This document shows positions 60,070 to 64,000 of a stretch of DNA of 64,000 nucleotides, piece by piece. The stretch's first letter is position 1; each line of letters begins with the position of its first letter. The notes beneath the pieces are model-generated. The model did no database searches. It was not told where the DNA came from and worked only from the letters and a program-made list of their open reading frames with translations. The translations under genes and the position numbers were made by a program. This DNA comes from Rhodocyclales bacterium. GTDB lineage: Bacteria; Pseudomonadota; Gammaproteobacteria; Burkholderiales; Rhodocyclaceae. The stretch is from positions 124,001 through 188,000 of the forward strand of contig JACRLX010000046.1 in assembly GCA_016235165.1 (NCBI GenBank). The letters are read 5' to 3'.

Positions 60070-60284
60070 ATGCGAGGCACGTCTCGACGCTGCTGCGCGC
60101 CCAGCCGAACGTGGAACCCCTTTGAAGCCGCCAGAATCGGCGCGGGCACGCCCTACGCAGCCAATGAAAGCTCGAATTGTGCGTAGTTGAAACTCTACAC
60201 ATTTCAGGCAAGCCTGATGGCAAGCCGCCATCGGAATCACCAGACTGGCATTCAACAGACGCACTTGCCGCCTCACCTCACCGA

Positions 60285-60833
60285 ATGAACGCGAATAAGA
60301 ATACCGTCCGGAAGTCGAATTGCCAAACAGGCTTTACCCTGGTCGAGCTTTTGATCGCGATCGCGGTTCTGGGAATTCTTATGAGCATCGCCTTACCCAA
60401 CCTTTCCCAGATGCTCAGGCGAATCCAGGTCAACAGCCTGACCGGCGAACTCAGCACCTCTTTCCAGCAAGCGCGCAATGAAGCGATCACCAAGAACGCC
60501 CGCGTGCTCACTTGCGCCTCCAATTCGGGCGGAACCGGCTGCGCAAGCAGCACCGACTGGAATACCAATGGCTGGCTGGTATGCCTGGCGATCGGCAGCG
60601 CAACAGCCTGCGATGCGAGCACTGCGGAGATTCCCAATCCGATATCGCGCCATGAGTCAGTCCCCACATCCACGGCAGTGGTGGCCGGGCCATCGACCCC
60701 GGTCGCGTTCACCAGCAATGGCGGTCTCGCACTCGGCAGTGCGACGATCACGGTTACGATCACCGGCCCCGACTCGACGTCGACGACGGTGACCATCCAG
60801 CCTACCGGTTTTGTCAGGGCGACGAGGCTATGA
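60285..60833 (+). CDS. fimT: FimT/GspH-type minor pseudopilin
   Basis: 182 residues from the ATG at 60285. The prepilin peptidase site is CQTGFTLVELLIAIAVLGIL with Gly-Phe and Glu+5. A GspH/FimT beta domain with two Cys pairs (LTCASNSGGTGC, LVCLAIGSATAC) follows. It may help prime type IV pilus assembly or bind DNA, as known for some FimT proteins. It starts the minor-pilin operon and overlaps pilV by 4 nt. Confidence 0.9.
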   Translation: MNANKNTVRKSNCQTGFTLVELLIAIAVLGILMSIALPNLSQMLRRIQVNSLTGELSTSFQQARNEAITKNARVLTCASNSGGTGCASSTDWNTNGWLVCLAIGSATACDASTAEIPNPISRHESVPTSTAVVAGPSTPVAFTSNGGLALGSATITVTITGPDSTSTTVTIQPTGFVRATRL

Positions 60834-61351
60834 GGTACTCAGGATTGCAACGGTCGCAGATGCTTCGGTCCGAACGCGGCTTTTCGATGATCGAAGTTCT
60901 GATCTCGCTCGTGGTGATTGCAATCGCGTTGCTCGGAGCGGCGGCTCTTCAACTTCAGGCCTTGAAAATGGGAAAAGGTGCGGCGACGCGCATGCATGCA
61001 GTCACTCTGGCCGTTGAAATTGCCGAGCGCATGGAGGCCAACAAGTCCGCAGCCGTTTCGGGTAGTTACGCCGTGGCTTTGTCCACCACGGCCAGAACGG
61101 TCGCCAAGGACTGCGTCAGCTCCACCTGTTCCGCGACCGAACTCGCGACCGCCGACCTCGGCGCCTGGGAAGCCAGACTCATAGCAGCTCTGCCAAGCGC
61201 TTCGTGGGCCATCACGAACACCACGACCGGCAATCCATCCACCTACCAGATCGTCGTCAACTGGCAGGACCGCCGCGAAAACACAACCTACTCGACGACC
61301 GGCACGTCCGAGACGTACAGCTACACCTCCACGAAAACGGTCTCCCAATAG
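60830..61351 (+). CDS. pilV: Type IV pilus minor pilin PilV
   Basis: 173 residues with a prepilin start (SERGFSMIEVLISLVVIAIALLG), Gly then Phe at the cleavage point and Glu+5. The globular part is Thr/Ser-rich with one Cys pair (DCVSSTC). It forms the tip complex with PilW, PilX and PilY1. The ATG overlaps the fimT stop. Confidence 0.93.
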   Translation: MRYSGLQRSQMLRSERGFSMIEVLISLVVIAIALLGAAALQLQALKMGKGAATRMHAVTLAVEIAERMEANKSAAVSGSYAVALSTTARTVAKDCVSSTCSATELATADLGAWEARLIAALPSASWAITNTTTGNPSTYQIVVNWQDRRENTTYSTTGTSETYSYTSTKTVSQ

Positions 61352-61359
61352 GCGCCAAC

Positions 61360-62352
61360 ATGGACAACAAGGCAGTTCGCAACCACCTACCGGCAAGCCA
61401 GCGTGGCTTTTCGATCACCGAGCTGATGATCGCCAGCACCATTTCGCTCATGATCCTGGCCGGCGTCAGCGGCTTGTTTGTGGCGGGCGCGACCAGCGAG
61501 CGGACCAATGCAACCGTCAACGAGCTCACGGTCAATGGCCGCTACGCAATTGACACCCTGCGCCGCGAGCTCATGGCGGCGGGCTTCAGGGGAATATCCT
61601 GGTCGGAGCCCATTGCGCCGACCACGTCGTTCACTATCAGCAATGATTGCGCTACCGGGTTCAGCAGCAACCTGCGGCAGGGCATCTGGGCCAGCAATGA
61701 CAGCAATCCGTTCTCGGCGAGCTGCCTGCCAACAGCGAGCTATTCCCGTGGTGACCTGCTCGTGGTCCGCTACGTTTCGCCCAGTGCGGCCAATTCCTAC
61801 GCTGCAGCAACTGCCCTCAGCACCACCACGCTCTACCTGCGATCTGCTTACGAGCAAAGTGAGCTCTTCGTGGGTAGCACGCCTCCCAGCGGCACCGCCG
61901 CCTATTCGCCGACCCGCGAACCCTGGTTCGATTATTCCTACCAGGTGAGTACTTACTATGTCAGTCCGTTCACGACCAGCGCATCCGAATCGCCGCTGGT
62001 CCCGGCCCTGTACCGGCTTTCACTCGGTGCGGGGCCCGCCCTGGCGGCACAACTCGTCGCGCCAAATGTTGAAGACATGCAATTGCAGTTCGAACGGCTG
62101 ACCACCGATCTAAACAGCCGCTTCTACGATCCCGACGACGTCAGCTCCACCGCCACCAGCACGACAACAACCGTTACTGAATGGGACGACGTGGTCGCCG
62201 TTCGCGTGTGGCTGTTGATGCGTGCCAGCCGCACCGAAAACGGCTACACGAATACCAACACCTACACCCTGGGCGACCAGACACGCGGCCCATTCAACGA
62301 TGGATACCGGCGAGAAGTATTCAGCACCCTGATCCAGCTAAGGAACTCCTGA
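61360..62352 (+). CDS. pilW: Type IV pilus minor pilin PilW
   Basis: 330 residues from the ATG at 61360. The prepilin motif is QRGFSITELMIASTISLMILAGV. The large globular part is Ser/Thr/Ala-rich with Cys in NDCATGF and SASCLP, and PilW-type VEDMQLQFER near the C-terminus. The gene lies 8 bp after pilV and 3 bp before pilX. Confidence 0.92.
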   Translation: MDNKAVRNHLPASQRGFSITELMIASTISLMILAGVSGLFVAGATSERTNATVNELTVNGRYAIDTLRRELMAAGFRGISWSEPIAPTTSFTISNDCATGFSSNLRQGIWASNDSNPFSASCLPTASYSRGDLLVVRYVSPSAANSYAAATALSTTTLYLRSAYEQSELFVGSTPPSGTAAYSPTREPWFDYSYQVSTYYVSPFTTSASESPLVPALYRLSLGAGPALAAQLVAPNVEDMQLQFERLTTDLNSRFYDPDDVSSTATSTTTTVTEWDDVVAVRVWLLMRASRTENGYTNTNTYTLGDQTRGPFNDGYRREVFSTLIQLRNS

Positions 62353-62355
62353 GTC

Positions 62356-62913
62356 ATGCGGCTCCACCAGCACAAGCGCCCCCAGGCACCGAAGCGGCAA
62401 CGCGGCATCACGCTCATTACAACGGCCGTAATGCTGATATTGGTCATGATTCTTGGCGTCTCCGCCGTGTCCCTGTCGCGTTCCGAATTTCGCCTCGCCG
62501 GCAACATGCAATTTCGAAATGCCGCGCTCAATGACGCCGAGGCTGCGGTGATTTCGGCGGAACGCTGGCTCACAACCGGCACCAACTACCTCAATGCCGG
62601 GTTCACCACCTACGACTCCGCCGGCACGCCGCATCTTTTTCCTGCCAACGCCATGGCGGCGCTCACCCCGCCCGATAACGATCCCCTGACGATGACCTGG
62701 GGCAACGACAACTCGCTAGCGGTCGGAAACTCAAGGTATTTCATCGAACAGCTCGCGTCGAACAAGAAGCTTATTCCCACCAGTCTGAACGTTGGAGGTC
62801 GCGCAGCCGCAGGCTGCAATCAAGTCAATATCTACCGTATCGTCACGCGCGGCGAAAGCGCCCGCGGCACGACGCGGTTCGTTCAGTCCGTATACAGCGT
62901 CCTGAACTGCTAG
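62356..62913 (+). CDS. pilX: Type IV pilus minor pilin PilX
   Basis: 185 residues. The start has a basic leader and QRGITLITTAVMLILVMILGVSAV, in which Glu+5 is absent, as is usual for PilX. RNAALNDAEAAVISAERWL is the PilX_N-like helix. Two Cys near the C-terminus (AAGCNQ, VLNC) may pair. It is followed 14 bp on by pilY1. Confidence 0.9.
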   Translation: MRLHQHKRPQAPKRQRGITLITTAVMLILVMILGVSAVSLSRSEFRLAGNMQFRNAALNDAEAAVISAERWLTTGTNYLNAGFTTYDSAGTPHLFPANAMAALTPPDNDPLTMTWGNDNSLAVGNSRYFIEQLASNKKLIPTSLNVGGRAAAGCNQVNIYRIVTRGESARGTTRFVQSVYSVLNC

Positions 62914-62927
62914 CCAGGGAGATTCGC

Positions 62928-64000
62928 ATGAACACCCGCAAATTGCTTATAGCCGCACTCATCGTCGGCGCCACGACCGCGGTTGGATACCTGATCGCGG
63001 CGACGAGCTTTCTTCCCACGCCAACGGCGGACCAGCAGCCAGTTGGATATGTCGGGCAACTCGAGATCACCAACTTCGCCGTACCCAATGGCGGGTCGAC
63101 GGTATTCCGAACCGAGTACGAGCGGGAGTACTGGAGCGGCAACGTCTACGCTTATCCGGTCGACTCCTATGGAAACATCAATACCGCCTCGGAGTGGTGG
63201 ACCGGTGGCGCGGCGGCTCACATCATTTCCCAGAACTACGATACCGGCCGCCTGATCGGCACGATGAAGGACGACGGAACCAAGATCGCGTTCCGCTGGG
63301 CGAGCCTTTCCGCGACGCAACAAACGTCAATTGGCGACGTCACCGAAGGGCCGAAAATTCTCAACTACGTCAGGGGCGAACGCAACAACGAGCTGACCAA
63401 CGGCGGAACCTACCGCAACCGCAACCCGCTCACCGTGTTTGGCGACGTCATTCATTCACGACCCTATTACCTGACCCATACCGTTTCGGGCGTCAGCCGT
63501 CCGGTGCTCTTCGTCGGCGCCAATGACGGCATGCTGCACGCGATCGACGCGAGAACGGACAGCAATGGAGGCAACGAACTCTGGGCCTATGTCCCATCCA
63601 TGCTGATCGGCCAGCTCAACAAGCTGACAGTCAACCCCTACGTGCACACCTATTTTGTCGACGGCGGCCTCAATGTAGCCGAAGTCGTGATCAGCAGCGC
63701 CGACAAGAAGGTCCTGGTCAGTGGGCTCGGCGCCGGAGGGAAAGGACTGTTTGCACTGGATGTCACCGACCCCTTGGCGACAACCGAATCCGGCGTTGCC
63801 TCCAAACTGCTTTGGGAAATCACGCCGACCAAGATCAACGCAACGGCCTCCGCCTCGTATGCCAACCTCGGCTACACCTATGGAACCCCGTTGATCGTCA
63901 AGCTGAACAACGGCAGTTGGGCCGCCATTATCGGCAACGGGTACAACAACTCGGGCAGCTACGGCGGCGTCCTTTACATCATCGACATATCGAATGGCAG
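62928..64000 (+). CDS. pilY1: PilY1-like type IV pilus tip protein (partial, short N-terminus)
   Basis: Open to the end of the window. After a hydrophobic leader (MNTRKLLIAALIVGATTAVGYL) the protein goes quickly to the PilY1 beta-propeller: VFGDVIHSRPYYLTHTVSG, VLFVGANDGMLHAIDAR, and AIIGNGYNNSGSYGG. The large N-terminal von Willebrand-A region of Pseudomonas PilY1 is missing in the 358 residues seen. PilY1 propellers bind calcium and regulate pilus retraction. GGGAGATTCGC precedes the ATG. Confidence 0.9.
   Translation, partial: MNTRKLLIAALIVGATTAVGYLIAATSFLPTPTADQQPVGYVGQLEITNFAVPNGGSTVFRTEYEREYWSGNVYAYPVDSYGNINTASEWWTGGAAAHIISQNYDTGRLIGTMKDDGTKIAFRWASLSATQQTSIGDVTEGPKILNYVRGERNNELTNGGTYRNRNPLTVFGDVIHSRPYYLTHTVSGVSRPVLFVGANDGMLHAIDARTDSNGGNELWAYVPSMLIGQLNKLTVNPYVHTYFVDGGLNVAEVVISSADKKVLVSGLGAGGKGLFALDVTDPLATTESGVASKLLWEITPTKINATASASYANLGYTYGTPLIVKLNNGSWAAIIGNGYNNSGSYGGVLYIIDISNG

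Overview
The window reads as a GC-rich betaproteobacterial chromosome, most likely from a denitrifying relative of the Rhodocyclaceae. The evidence is a cytochrome cd1 nitrite reductase (nirS), the rsmI-yraN-diaA-dolP order, the ssb / MFS / uvrA neighbourhood, proton-translocating transhydrogenase (pntAB), TRAP transporters and a fimT-pilVWXY1 minor-pilin cluster. The genus assignment is an inference. No prophage, CRISPR array, rRNA or tRNA was seen. Genes are tightly packed, with many 4-nt ATGA or GTGA overlaps.

Layout. 1-1048: end of trpD and trpC. 1083-5856: leftward secreted proteins and lipoproteins, including an LpoB-like / YcfL-like / COG3014 set. 5928-10188: RND efflux pump and its adaptor. 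10191-13759: divergent control region with an FNR/DNR box, nirS, and a Crp/Fnr regulator fused to PilJ/NarX-like sensor motifs. 13726-21198: leftward operon of TRAP transporter dctPQM, a 2-hydroxyacid dehydrogenase, an MFS carrier and cbiX, facing a GntR regulator. 21232-28183: TerC, UspA, rnpB, pyrC, rsmI, yraN, a secreted HIRAN protein, diaA, dolP and a heptose adenylyltransferase. 28218-38496: a TAXI protein, ssb, MFS, a PIN/RHH toxin-antitoxin pair, a hybrid histidine kinase and uvrA. 38477-45941: HupE/UreJ-like protein, TPR protein, two small Lys/Glu-rich secreted paralogs, pntAB and corA. 45949-53760: a seven-gene leftward glycolate/hydroxypyruvate operon (hyi, glycerate kinase, glcDEF, acyl-CoA synthetase, small protein). 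54065-55792: cytochrome b561 and two YceI proteins. 55816-59456: a leftward five-gene operon of largely unknown function headed by an HTH-ferredoxin-reductase fusion. 60285-64000: minor pilins and a PilY1-like gene that runs off the end.

The most unusual signal is a dispersed short repeat. Its long form has a 21-bp hairpin whose sequence changes between copies while base pairing is kept, followed by GGTATCCC and a tail CGGCGCTGG-N3-TACGGCG. Copies lie in frame inside trpC, dctM and the Sfum_1244-like gene, upstream of uvrA, and as a 41-bp tandem array upstream of hyi. A shorter 26-bp form shares the tail and occurs in the histidine kinase, in the 59-kb reductase, and just after or across the stops of uspA and the heptose adenylyltransferase. 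The repeat therefore appears to have added residues to several enzymes.

The second notable item is the regulator next to nirS. It joins a DNR-type DNA-binding half to two PilJ/NarX-like motifs with no membrane segment, which suggests a one-component cytoplasmic sensor for nitrogen oxides or another ligand.
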